Positions 41,753-51,240 of a stretch of DNA of 64,000 bases are shown here, in pieces; positions within the stretch are counted from its first letter, which is position 1; every line of letters starts with the position of its first letter. The DNA is from Dermacentor variabilis. Lineage: Eukaryota > Arthropoda > Arachnida > Ixodida > Ixodidae. Below the pieces are notes generated by a model. That model saw only the letters and a list, made by a program, of their open reading frames with translations, was not told the DNA's origin and did not search any database. The stretch is taken from contig NC_134570.1 in assembly GCF_050947875.1 (NCBI RefSeq), forward strand, positions 227,339,265 through 227,403,264, read 5' to 3'. Made by a program: the position numbers and the translations under genes.

Positions 41753-42940
41753 ATGGCAGCCCCAGCGTCCCCCATCGTGCTGCAGCAGCCGAGGGAACCA
41801 CCGACGTTCCGCGGTTCCACATTTGAGGACCCGGAAACCTGGCTGGAAACGTATGAGAGGGTCGCTACGTTTAACAACTGGGCAAGCGACGACAAGCTAC
41901 GCCATGTCTATTTCGCACTGGAGGACGCCGCCAAGACGTGGTTCGAGAATCGAGAAGCCACCTTGACGACGTGGGACCTCTTCCGAAGCGGCTTCCTGCA
42001 AACGTTTCAAAGCGTCCTGCGAAAAGAGCGAGCCCAAGCTCTACTGGAGACAAGAGCGCAGCTGCCGAATGAGACGATCGCGATTTTCACTGAGGAAATG
42101 AGCCGTCTGTTCCGCCACGCCGACCCAGAAATGTCCGAGGAGAAGAAAGTACGTCTTCTGATGCGTGGTGTCAAGGAGGAACTTTTCGCCGGTATGGTAA
42201 GAAGCCCACCGAAGACCGTCGACGAGTTTCTTCGTGAGGCGACGAGCATCGAGAAGACACTGGAATTGCGGAACCGGCAATTTGACCGACGCACCAAGCC
42301 AACAAGCTACTCCGGAATTCAATCACTGGCCACGGACGATTTATGCGAGACCATCAGGGCCATCGTGCGCGAAGAACTGCGCAAGGTCTTGCCATCGTCG
42401 CAGCCTCAAGTGGCCTCGATCGCCGACATCGTGAAAGAAGAGGTGCACCGATCGCTAGGAGTTCCTGAGGTGCAACCACAATTACCGCAGCCCCAGCCAG
42501 AAGCGATGACTTACGCCACCATCGCACGCCGTCAAGCGCCCCCTCCGCGACAACGCCAGGGCCCTGTAACGCCGCAATTCCGTCGTCCACCGCCGCCACC
42601 GCCAGCACGCCCACCCGTCGCCCAGCGCACCTACGCGAGGAAGACGGACATCTGGCGCGCCCCCGACCACCGCCTGCTCTGCTACCACTGCGGCGAAGCC
42701 GGCCACGTGTACCGCCGATGCCCATACCGCGACCTGGGATTGCGAGGCTTCGCCGTGAACGCACAGCGCCCGAGGGAAGGTGAACGCCCCCGTGACATCG
42801 CCGACTACCTCGCCGCTACTCAGTGGAGCCCTCGACGACCGTCCCGTTCGCCATCACCAGGCCGCTACCTGTCGCCGCAGCACCGACCATACACCGGCCC
42901 AGCCCGGGGCCGCTCTGCGAGCCCATATCCGGAAAACTAA
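41753..42940 (+). CDS. Gypsy B Gag polyprotein
   Basis: Start at ATG 41753 (MAAPASPIVLQQPREPPTFR), 395 residues; the frame is open upstream into the LTR to 41519, but the internal ATG matches the start in A. Residues about 15-200 form the capsid-like domain (TWLETYERVATFNNWASDDK, FRHADPEMSEEKK). A proline- and glutamine-rich linker follows, then the CCHC knuckle CYHCGEAGHVYRRC at about residues 310-323 and an SRSPSPGR-type basic tail ending SPYPEN. Gag packages element RNA into particles. This is the only fully open gag in the window. Confidence 0.9.
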   Translation: MAAPASPIVLQQPREPPTFRGSTFEDPETWLETYERVATFNNWASDDKLRHVYFALEDAAKTWFENREATLTTWDLFRSGFLQTFQSVLRKERAQALLETRAQLPNETIAIFTEEMSRLFRHADPEMSEEKKVRLLMRGVKEELFAGMVRSPPKTVDEFLREATSIEKTLELRNRQFDRRTKPTSYSGIQSLATDDLCETIRAIVREELRKVLPSSQPQVASIADIVKEEVHRSLGVPEVQPQLPQPQPEAMTYATIARRQAPPPRQRQGPVTPQFRRPPPPPPARPPVAQRTYARKTDIWRAPDHRLLCYHCGEAGHVYRRCPYRDLGLRGFAVNAQRPREGERPRDIADYLAATQWSPRRPSRSPSPGRYLSPQHRPYTGPARGRSASPYPEN

Positions 42941-43360
42941 AAGCAGCAACCGATGGAGGTGCGGTTGCTGTTCGTCGAACTGACGAAGATCCTCCGCCGC
43001 CGACGAAGACGACGAAGAAACCATCTCGACGACCTAATGACGACACGCCGCCGTCCCGACGAAGTCAGGAAGCCAAGACTACACCGACGAAAGACGACTT
43101 GAAGAAGCGACGTTCCAGCTTCAATTCAACTTCTTTTCAACTGGGCAAGCGACGACAAGCTTCTTGACGGCAAGCGACAAGTTCCAACTTCAATTCAACT
43201 GCTTCGACGATACAAAGACTGCTTTTCGACGTCATCAAGGATTCGACAAACACCAGTCGCAAAGCATCGCATAATCACCGAAGAGAGCGCTCGACCACTA
43301 CGCCAGAGCCCTTACCGAGTTTCGACGTGAGAACGCGAAGCTATAAGACAACAAGTCGAC
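42941..43360 (+). other. Gypsy B gag-pol spacer lacking protease
   Basis: Where A carries a retropepsin with DTGADYSVMS and an ILGMDF motif over about 750 bp, B has 420 bp with no DTG in any plus frame. Much is low complexity, CGACGAAG-rich. A direct repeat of about 15 nt (CAACTTCAATTCAACT / CAGCTTCAATTCAACT, near 43115 and 43185) with AAGCGACGACAAG and AAGCGACAAG variants suggests local duplication. The element therefore lacks its own protease. Confidence 0.75.
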
Positions 43361-43363
43361 GAA

Positions 43364-44270
43364 ATGCTGCGCGACGACATCATCCAGCCGTCGAAAAGCC
43401 CGTGGGCGTCTCCAGTTGTTTTAGTGAAGAAAAAGGACGGAACCCTACGTTTCTGCGTCGATTATCGTCGACTGAACAAAATCACGAAGAAAGACGTATA
43501 CCCCCTCCCACGGATAGACGACGCATTAGATCGGCTCTGCAATGCTAAATACTTCTCATCGATGGACCTCAAGTCTGGCTACTGGCAAATAGAAGTCGAC
43601 GAAAGGGATCGCGAAAAGACCGCCTTCATCACGCCAGACGGCCTTCTATGAATTCAAGGTTATGCCATTTGGACTGTGCTCGGCGCCTGCAACGTTCCAG
43701 CGCGTGATGGACACGGTTTTAGCAGGATTGAAGTGGCAGACCTGTCTTGTTTACTTGGATGACGTCGTCGTCTTCGCCGGAAATTTCGATGATCACCTTA
43801 AGCGGCTTGCGACAGTATTAGAGGCCATCAAGTCATCAGGGCTCACCCTGAAGCCGGAAAAGTCTCGCTTTGCTTACAATGAGCTTCTATTCCTAGGCCA
43901 TGTCATCAGCAAATCTGGAGTGCGCCCCGACCCGCAGAAGACAGCTGCCATCGCAAAGTTCCCGCAGGCAATCGACAAGAAGGCAGTGCGCAGATTCCTT
44001 GGCATGTGTGCCTACTATAGGCGCTTTGTCAAGGACTTTTCGCGCATCGCGGAGCCGCTAATACATCTAACGAAATCTGATGTCGAGTTCAATTGGGAAA
44101 CGCCGCAGGCCGACGCATTTCAAGAACTCAAACGACGCATGCAGTCGTCGCCGGTACTTGCACACTTCGACGAGGACGCCGATACTGAAATCCACACTGA
44201 CGCCAGTAGCCTAGGCCTCGGTGCCGTCCTAGTCCAGAGGAAAGAAGGACTTGAACGGGTGATATCGTAG
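43364..44270 (+). pseudogene. Gypsy B reverse transcriptase, one frameshift
   Basis: The first part (43364-43651) has [36 protein letters not shown] and SGYWQIEVDERDREKTAFIT. An extra T near 43648 (CCTTCTATG against CCTCTACG in A) shifts the frame. The second part from 43662 has MPFGLCSAPATFQRVMDTVL, VYLDDVVVFAG with the catalytic YLDD, and FLGMCAYYRRFVKDFSRIAE. A TAG at 44268-44270 (ATATCGTAG against ATAGCTTAC in A) ends the segment just inside RNase H. Both lesions are single events. Confidence 0.9.
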
Positions 44271-44820
44271 GCTAGCCGGTCGCTGTCAAAAGCGGAAAGC
44301 AATTATTCTACGACTGAAAAGGAATGCCTCGCCATCATTTGGGCTACAGCTAAATTCCGCCCTTACCTCTATGGCAGGCCATTCAAAGTCGTCAGCGACC
44401 ACCACGCGTTGTGTTGGCTAGCTAACTTAAAGGACCCTTCAGGACGGCTGGCGCGGTGGAGCCTCAGACTACAAGAATATGACGTAACGGTAATATACAA
44501 GTCCGGAAGAAAACACTCCGACGCCGACTGCTTATCACGCGCCCCAATCGATCCCCCGCCGCAAGACGACGTGGACGACGACGCCTTCCTTGGGATAATA
44601 AGCGCGGAAGACTTCACTAAACAGCAACGAGCAGACCCGGAGCTAAAAGGCCTCGTCGAGTATTTGAAAGGGAACACCGACGTTGTCCCTAGGGCATTTA
44701 AGCGCGTGTTGTCTTCGTTCACGCTACGAAACAACCTGCTCGTGAAGAAGAACTTCTCACCAGTCCACGCCAGCTACCTTCTTGTGGTGCCGTCAGCGCT
44801 CCGTCCAGAAATACTGCATG
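44190..44820 (+). pseudogene. Gypsy B RNase H
   Basis: HTDASSLGLGAVLVQ carries the first catalytic aspartate; after the TAG at 44268 the same frame continues with ASRSLSKAESNYSTTEKECL (glutamate), [18 protein letters not shown] and HSDADCLSRAP. Domain length and order equal A and F. Apart from the one stop the frame is unbroken into integrase. Confidence 0.88.
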
Positions 44821-45872
44821 CCCTACACGACGATCCAACCGCTGGGCACCTCGGATTCTCCCGGACGCTGTCGAGAATACAGGAAAAGTACTACTGGCCG
44901 CGTCTGACCGCCGACGTCGCCCGTTACGTCAAGACATGCAGAGACTGTCAACGACGCAAGACACCACCGACAAGGCCAGCAGGATTACTACGGCCGATAG
45001 AACCTCCTCGTCGACCATTCCAGCAGATTGGGATGGATTTGTTGGGGCCGTTTCCGATGTCAACATCCAGGAATAAGTGGATCATCGTGGCGACGGACTA
45101 TCTCACCCGCTTTGCTGAAACCAAAGCTCTACCAAAAGGCAGCGCAGCCGAAGTGGCGAAATTTTTCGTCGAGAACATCCTGCTGCGACATGGTGCGCCA
45201 GAAGTCCTCATCACCGACAGAGGAACGGCTTTTACAGCAGAGCTCACCCAAGCCATTCTGCAGTACAGCCAGACGAGCCACAGGAGGACAACTGCCTACC
45301 ATCCGCAGACGAATGGTCTCACGGAGCGCCTGAACAAGACCCTCGCCGACATGCTAGCAATGTACGTCGACGTCGAGCACAAGACGTGGGACGCGGTCCT
45401 GCCGTATGTCACCTTCGCCTACAACACGGCGGTGCAAGAAACAACACAGATCACGCCATTCAAGTTGGTTTACGGCAGGAACCCGACGACGACGCTCGAC
45501 GCCATGCTGCCGCACGTCACTGACGAGGAGAATCTTGACGTCGCTACCTATCTCCAGCGCGCCGAAGAAGCCCGACAGCTCGCCCGCCTACGGATCAAGA
45601 CCCAGCAGCGTACCGACAGCCGACACTACAGCCTCCGACGACGCTTCGTCGAGTACCAGCCCGGCGACCGTGTTTGGGTATGGACCCCGATACGCCGGCG
45701 AGGACTCAGTGAGAAGCTGCTGCGACGCTATTTCGGACCCTACAAGGTCATCCGACGTATTGGCGCACTAGACTATGAGGTCGTGCCAGACGGCATTTCG
45801 CACTCACAGCGGCGCCGCGCACGATCTGAAGTGGTCCACGTGGTGCGCCTTAAACCATTTTACGGACGCTGA
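44810..45872 (+). pseudogene. Gypsy B integrase, intact domain within broken pol
   Basis: Open without stops to 45872. HALHDDPTAGHLGFSRTLSR and CRDCQRRKTP form the HHCC zinc module. The DDE core has GMDLLGPFPMSTSRNKWI and ATDYLTRFAE (first D), LITDRGTAFTAEL (second D) and YHPQTNGLTERLNKTLADML (E). The C-terminal domain has LRRYFGPYKVIRRIGALDYE (GPY/F) and ends EVVHVVRLKPFYGR. No chromodomain. It is called a pseudogene only because pol upstream has a frameshift and a stop; the integrase itself looks functional. Confidence 0.9.
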
Positions 45873-45973
45873 TGAACTTCCTTTAGTTTGTTGTTTTCTT
45901 TGCTACGAGTGCTTTTCTTTGTTACTTTCGTTTGTTTACAGCATCGGGTCGATGCTTTTTAAGAGGGGGGTAA

Positions 45974-46378
45974 TGACACGTGTACTTATCTTTATCGGGC
46001 AACTACGTTTCGCCGCTTAACAACTGTAATCCCACAGCGAGGGACGCGCCTGCATGTATCCGACGTTTCTGGAAAGTTATCGACGCTTCTATCCGCGTGT
46101 CTGTTGTCACCGAACCTTGTGTTATCAGATTTCATCGCGTGACACGAATGGTGTAGAACTTTGTGGAAGACACGCGGGTCCCATCAGTTAATCTAGAACA
46201 TTCGACGACTGATCTATAAAAGCCGACGCGCTTGACCCGCTGATCAGTTTTCCGACGATCGCCGACCGTGTTCGCCGCTATAGTTGTGCTATAAGTGTCG
46301 CCTGTTTTTGTGGGCACAGGTTCGCCCAATAAAAGCTAGTTTTGTATTCCACCGTATTGCTTCTTTCTTCACCGTCAC
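45974..46378 (+). repeat. Gypsy B 3' LTR, 12 bp short
   Basis: It follows the AAGAGGGGGGTAA purine tract (45961-45973). Nearly identical to the 5' LTR but joined to LINE M sequence (GTCGCGGTTTAG) after ACCGTCAC, so the last 12 bp and any right target duplication are gone. Confidence 0.9.
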
Positions 46379-46631
46379 GTCGCGGTTTAGTCTGTATTTG
46401 AGAAATATATTATCTGTTGGTGAAAGCCGATTAACGTTCTCTATATACCGAACGATTTTCTTTTGAAGTATTACCAGCTTTTGCAAGTTAGATTTAGATG
46501 TTGTAGCCCAGACAAGGTAAGAGTAATTTATATACGATAAGAAGAGACCATAGTATATTGGAAGTTTTGCTCTCGTAGGTAGAAATGTGCGGCAACGTGC
46601 CATAGCACCGGTAACCGCAGAGAGTTTGCCG
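46379..46631 (-). mobile_element. LINE M, 5' part
   Basis: The minus strand gives KLSAVTGAMARCRTFLPTRA, YYGLFLSYINYSYLVWATTS and KSNLQKLVILQKKIVRYIEN, the thumb and following region of a jockey/CR1-like RT. The copy is 5' truncated: integrase sequence of gypsy C ends at LTDMLA next to it. Confidence 0.8.
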
Positions 46632-48003
46632 CGAGCATGTCTGTGAGAGCGCGCCGTGGGGACATTTCTTTGCGGATGGTACGACGTAGATAGCTCGCGC
46701 CTCGTGGCATAAGACTGCAGGATGTCCGCGATAACTTTCGATAGGAATGTCCGGCCACGATTTGTGAGAAGTTGTCGCGGAGCTTCATGTAATAAAATCA
46801 CGTCGCGTAGAAGAAAATCGGCGACCTCTGTGGCACAGCTTGTAGGAAGCGCTCGGGTGATGGCGTAGCGCGTGGCGTAATCCGTGGCCACAGCGATCTA
46901 TCTGTACCCAGGGGTACAAAGCGGAAAAGGGCCAAGTACGTCCAAACCAACCCGAAAGAATGGTTCCGCGGGAATGTCAAGTGGTTGAAGGTACCCAGCA
47001 GGGAGCGTCGATGGTGTCTTGCGTCGCTGGCATTTCTCACACGCAGCTACGTATCTTCGAACGCAGCGAGCAAGCTCAGGCCAAAAGGAGCGTCGGCGGA
47101 TCCGGTCGTAGGTACGTGACACATCCAGGTGACCGGCAGTGGGGAGGTCGTGAAGTTCGTGGAGAACAGCCGAGCGAAGGTGTTTAGGGATCGCAAGGAG
47201 TAATGCAGGGCCGTCGGGGTGAAAGCTGTGGCTGCAGAGTATGCCATCTTGAAGTCTGAATAAGGGAAGGGAACTGTCGGCAAGTGACGATTCCAGGCGG
47301 TCAATGATGAAACGCAAGGACGGGTCACAGCGCTGCTCGTCGGCGACATGGAGCAGAGGAAAAACAAAGAGGACACAGGCGTCGGTGTCAGTATCAGACG
47401 TAGAGGTCACGTCTTCGAATGGGTAGCGAGAGAGGCAATCTGCGTCCTGGTGTTCGAGTCCCGACTAGTAAGTCACTGTGTAGGGTATTCTTGAACTCGG
47501 AGGGCCCAACGACCGAGCCGGCCAGTAGGATTCTTGAGCGACGAAAGCCAACAGGGTGCATGATGGTCTGCGATTACCGAGAAGGGCTTGCCATAAATAT
47601 GGACCGAACCTTGAAACAGCCCAGACTAGAGCAAGACACTCGCGCTCGGTAATCGAACAGTTGCGCTCTGCAGTTGTCAGGAGATGGCTAACGTAGGCTA
47701 TAACGCGGTCGTGCCCGTGTTGGCGTTGCAATAAGACGGCGCCGATCCCATAACCACTGGCATCGGTTCGGACCACTGTAGGTGCGGACGGGTCAAAGTG
47801 GGCCAAGACCGGTGGATCGGTGAGGATCGGTGAGAATCCTGATAAGGCGTGAAAACGCGGCAGCCTGAGGGGAACCCCCTGTAAAAGACTCGTCTTTCTT
47901 CAGAAGTTCAGTGAGTGGTCGAGCGATTGCTGCGAAATCTCTCACGAACCGTTTAAAATAAGAACAGAGCCCCACAAAACTGCAGACGCCTTTGACAGAC
48001 CGA
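46632..48003 (-). pseudogene. Gypsy C RNase H and integrase N-terminal part
   Basis: Minus-strand pieces: SVKGVCSFVGLCSYFKRFVR (RT connection, about 47930-48000), VRTDASGYGIGAVLLQRQHG and [15 protein letters not shown] in 47806-47465 (RNase H), then FHPDGPALLLAIPKHLRSAV and CEKCQRRKTPSTLPAGYLQP (HHCC zinc module), VGLDVLGPFPLCTPG, and in 46891-46632 DYATRYAITRALPTSCAT with a LLTNRGRTFLS stretch, where the second catalytic D is N. YHPQRN replaces YHPQTN. Several frame changes. Confidence 0.85.
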
Positions 48004-48004
48004 G

Positions 48005-48200
48005 AATCAGAATCAGAATGAGCTTTTATTTTACTCAAAGAAAAATCGACCCCAGACAAAAAGCTGCTCACTGAGCAGCTTGGCAAGGTCTGGGGTCCTA
48101 CAGGTAGCGGAAACAGTGGCAAAACAGCGGTATGCCGTACACCCATACAAGAAAAAAAAAGCAACCCTAGAAACAGAAAGAAAATGAAAGAAACTGTTCG
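48005..48200 (-). mobile_element. Short LINE 3' end inside gypsy C
   Basis: It splits C between RAVTAFLV (48213) and SVKGV (48000). On the minus strand it ends with TAAAATAAAAGC and a CATTCTGATTCTGATTCT tail. It holds a stem-loop at 48048-48097. About 195 bp and without coding sequence, it is a severely 5'-truncated LINE of the J/M type by its 3' structure. Confidence 0.7.
48048..48097 (-). other. LINE 3'-end stem-loop, 10-bp outer stem
   Basis: GACCCCAGAC (48048-48057) pairs perfectly with GTCTGGGGTC (48088-48097), enclosing AAGCTGCTCA/TGAGCAGCTT (48061-48070, 48072-48081). Same layout as in LINEs J, M and N but with different sequence. Confidence 0.75.
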
Positions 48201-48209
48201 CACAAGAAA

Positions 48210-49380
48210 AGCGGTTACTGCTCGAACCTTCTTCGCGTCGGGTTATACTCCAGAAGCATCGACTAGATGGCCTAGCACTGTAATCGGTCGGCGCCCGAAG
48301 TTGCACTTCGATCAGTTTAATTGGAGCCCAGCTATGCGGAAGACGGCAAGGATAGCTGCGACGCGCTCAAGGTGCGTCTCAAATGTAGGAGAAAACACAA
48401 GGACGTCGTCGAGGTAACAAGGGCAAGTTGACCATTTGAAACCTTGAAGCAGAGAGTTCACCATCCGTTCGAATGTGGCGCGGGCATTGCATAAACCGAA
48501 CGGCATAACCTTGAATTGGGAGAGGCCATCTGGAGTGACGAACGCGGTCTTTTCTTGGTCATGCTCATCAATGGAAATCTGCCAATAACGAGATCATAGG
48601 TCGATGGACGAAAAGTATTTGGCACCGTGAAGACAATCAAGAACGTCATCGATTCGTGGTAAAGAGTAAACGCGCTTTTTAGGATTCGGTTTAGGTGGTG
48701 GAAATCAACACAGACACGCCACGTGCCCTCTTTCTTTTTGACGAGCACGACCGGCGACGCCCAAGGACTCGACGAGGGCTCAACAATGCCTCTGCCGAGC
48801 ATCTTCTTACCTTCCCGCTGAATAACTTGCCGCTCTGCCGTGGACATGCGATACGGTCGGCGTTGAATGGGAACAGCATCACCAGTGTTGATCCGATGCT
48901 TAACAAGGGACGTCTGATCAAGTGGTCGATTGTCAGTGTCGCGGTAGCAAACCAAAAGGCGATGGAAGGCGGCTGCTAGGTCGGGTGCGATGTCCGTAGC
49001 GACCATGGGACGTAATGGGCCGTCGAGGTTCAATGCATCCTGGAGGACGTGGAGACGCGTCTGCTGCAAAAGCGGTGACGTGGTCGTCTGTCACTGACCG
49101 GAGCGTGGCCACCGTTATGCTTTCAGGTAACACTTGCTTCGTCAAGCCAAGAATGATAATGGGGAGACACATCCAATTAGCGGCGAGGGTTAGGACGGAG
49201 TGTGGCACAGAAATGTCGCACGCCAGGAGGACATCACGAAGAGGTGCAACGACATAGTCGCCATCAGGCACGGTTGCCGTTGAGGCCAATTCGACGAAGG
49301 TTAGGGCTTTTGGAGGTAAGCGAACAAGCGCTGTAGCGCAGAGGGTGTTCGGTTGTTCGGGGCGAACGTCTGAAAGAAGA
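48210..49380 (-). pseudogene. Gypsy C reverse transcriptase and upstream linker
   Basis: The minus strand from 49380 has LVRLPPKALTFVELASTATV and VPDGDYVVAPLRDVLL (protease-RT linker), then in 49069-48660 DQTSLVKHRINTGDAVPIQR and [20 protein letters not shown]. After a frameshift near 48680, 48506-48312 gives MPFGLCNARATFERMVNSLL and CPCYLDDVLVFSPTFETHLE with an intact YLDD. A TAG-like break interrupts the WQIS segment near 48580. Confidence 0.85.
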
Positions 49381-50757
49381 GTCAAAGAGTCAAAGAGTTT
49401 ATTCAGACAACGTATGGTACAGTTGCCTAGGGCGCAGACTAAAAGGCAAGTGGATGTCTGACAAGGAGTCTGCGCCCTTCTTGCTCCCATTCGAGAGCAC
49501 AAGACATTCAGCGCATAAAATAAACACTAAACGAGATGGAAATACAGTGTTTGGTCAACATTGAAACGGGAGTTCTTTCGTATTGAACATTTATGTACAA
49601 TTGGAAAAATGCTCTAAGAAACAACAGAAAAAAACAACAACAAAAGGAGTGGGCATGCCTGCAGTGATAATAGATACATAGTGATGTTATTTTTGAAAGC
49701 TTTGAATCATTTACTTTCCTGGATAATCTTTACAGCAGGATGGTGATCGTTTAAAAAACTGGAAATTCTGTAGCTAAGTTTGTGGGTGCCGTAGTTCGTA
49801 AGTATTTTTTCCTTATTGTAACATATGTGCCGGGTGTTGTAGGTGCGCGTTTTCATTAGATACTGATGAAAAAAAGCCGTAGGATCGGAATGCATTTGTA
49901 GGTAACTAGCTACCGCTATCTTTTTGTTTATAACATTCCACAGTGTAAGCAGTTGATGTTTTCTAAACAATGGGGCAGTGTGCCTAAGGTATGGTGCATT
50001 ATCTATTAGGCGCAGAAATTTCTTCTGTAATAAATATGTTTTCTATGCTTGTTTTAGGTACTGTGCCCCAGACAAGAAGACAATAGTGGAAACGCGAATG
50101 TACCAGTGTGTAGTACAGTTGTTTCTTTAGCCAGATAGGCAAAAGGTTCTTTATTTTATAAATGATACCAATGGGACCTAGATATACCAGTGCGAACGTT
50201 TTCAATGTGAGGTGACCAGTCAAGATGCTCGTGAAATATTACACCAGGAAATTTGTGTTGCTACACGTTCGATAGATTCATCGCGAAATTGGATAAGTAT
50301 TTCTTGTTTTAAACACTTGTTACGAGCGCGGAATATAATGTACTTAGTTTTTTTTAGTGCTTAACTCTAGATCATTACCGTGGAGCCACGTGGACAAGTT
50401 TTCCAGCCATACATTGGTTTCTACTTGGAGGACTTCTAGGTCTTGTCCGCAGATGAATACATTGGTATCATCAGCGTACAGTATTATTTCTGGTGTAGAG
50501 GGCACGTTAATTATATCATTTATATAAAGTAGAAGTAACAGTGGCCCAAGGATTGATCCTTGTGGAACTTCATAATGTATCTGACCTAAGCTGGACTTTG
50601 CATTCGTAATATTCGTGCACTGGTGACGATTTAAGAAGTAATTCTTTATTAATGTGAGAGCCGTTCCTCTAATGCCATATTTATAAACTTGTACAGTAAA
50701 ATAGGGTGCTTAATGGAGTCGAATGCCTTTTCAAAGTCTAGAAAAACAAAGTATAGA
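49381..50757 (-). mobile_element. LINE N (jockey/CR1-like) inside gypsy C
   Basis: It splits the C protease region: C reads to GTLCLGLS at 50758 and resumes at SDVRPEQPN near 49375; GAAAG occurs at both borders and may be the target duplication. The minus strand shows FLDFEKAFDSIKHPILLYKF, then out of frame PQGSILGPLLLLLYINDI and IILYADDTNVFI with catalytic YADD, and C-terminal frame 49970-49707. The 3' end has a 12-bp stem-loop and an ACTCTTTGACTC tail. 5' truncated at the RT. Confidence 0.87.
49429..49478 (-). other. LINE N 3'-end stem-loop, 12-bp outer stem
   Basis: AGGGCGCAGACT (49429-49440) pairs perfectly with AGTCTGCGCCCT (49467-49478). The inner part is weaker than in the other copies. 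Confidence 0.75.
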
Positions 50758-51240
50758 AAACAAGAAAGCCCGAGGCACAGCGTACCAGCGGAACAGTCGA
50801 TGAGGGCGAAATGCGTCGTCAGAAAGTCGAGCCCCAAGATTAGGTCATGAGGGCAACCGGTCAGCACGGTGAACAGGATTGGAACTTGGCGGCCAGAAAT
50901 TCCTATGCGAGCAGTGCACATACCCCTGACGGCAACAGTGGCGCCATTGGCGAGGCGTACGGCTCGAGTGATGGCAAGCGTAAGAACTTTCTTGAGGCGA
51001 CCACATAGGTTAGCGCTCATTATGGAGACTTGGGCTGCAGTATCAATTAATGCCGTCAACAGAACACCATCTACGTCTACTTCAATTAGGTTCGTGTTGG
51101 TGATGAGCGCCAACGGAGGATTTGGACAGGACGAACGTGATGCAGCACTACCTCCAAGAGCTGCATGGCCTAGTTTTACGTCCGTCGGCTTGGCTAGGAA
51201 AAGCGGCGAGGTAGGGGTGACGGGGAGCGACATTGTTGAG
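50758..51240 (-). pseudogene. Gypsy C protease
   Basis: The minus frame from 51233 has LIEVDVDGVLLTALIDTAAQ, where the retropepsin DTG is DTA, then VSIMSANLCGRLKK, VLTGCPHDLILGLDFLTTHF (ILG closing motif) and IDCSAGTLCLGLS, where LINE N begins. Apart from the glycine change and the insertion, the domain is complete and matches F in order. Confidence 0.85.

Larger units (their letters stand above)
41151..46378 (+). mobile_element. Ty3/gypsy B, youngest element
   Basis: LTRs at 41151-41567 and 45974-46378 differ at about 4 of 405 compared positions by eye, so insertion was recent. Gag is open, and pol has one 1-nt insertion and one stop. The protease region is missing. The 3' LTR lacks its last 12 bp (TACCACGTGACA). 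The left flank ends in ATAT. It lies inside LINE M, which lies inside gypsy C, so it is at the third nesting level. Confidence 0.93.

Noticed and set aside
42354..42764. 136-codon minus-strand frame with Arg/Gly-rich sequence
   Set aside because: It is a GC-rich shadow of the gypsy B gag proline-rich linker and zinc knuckle.
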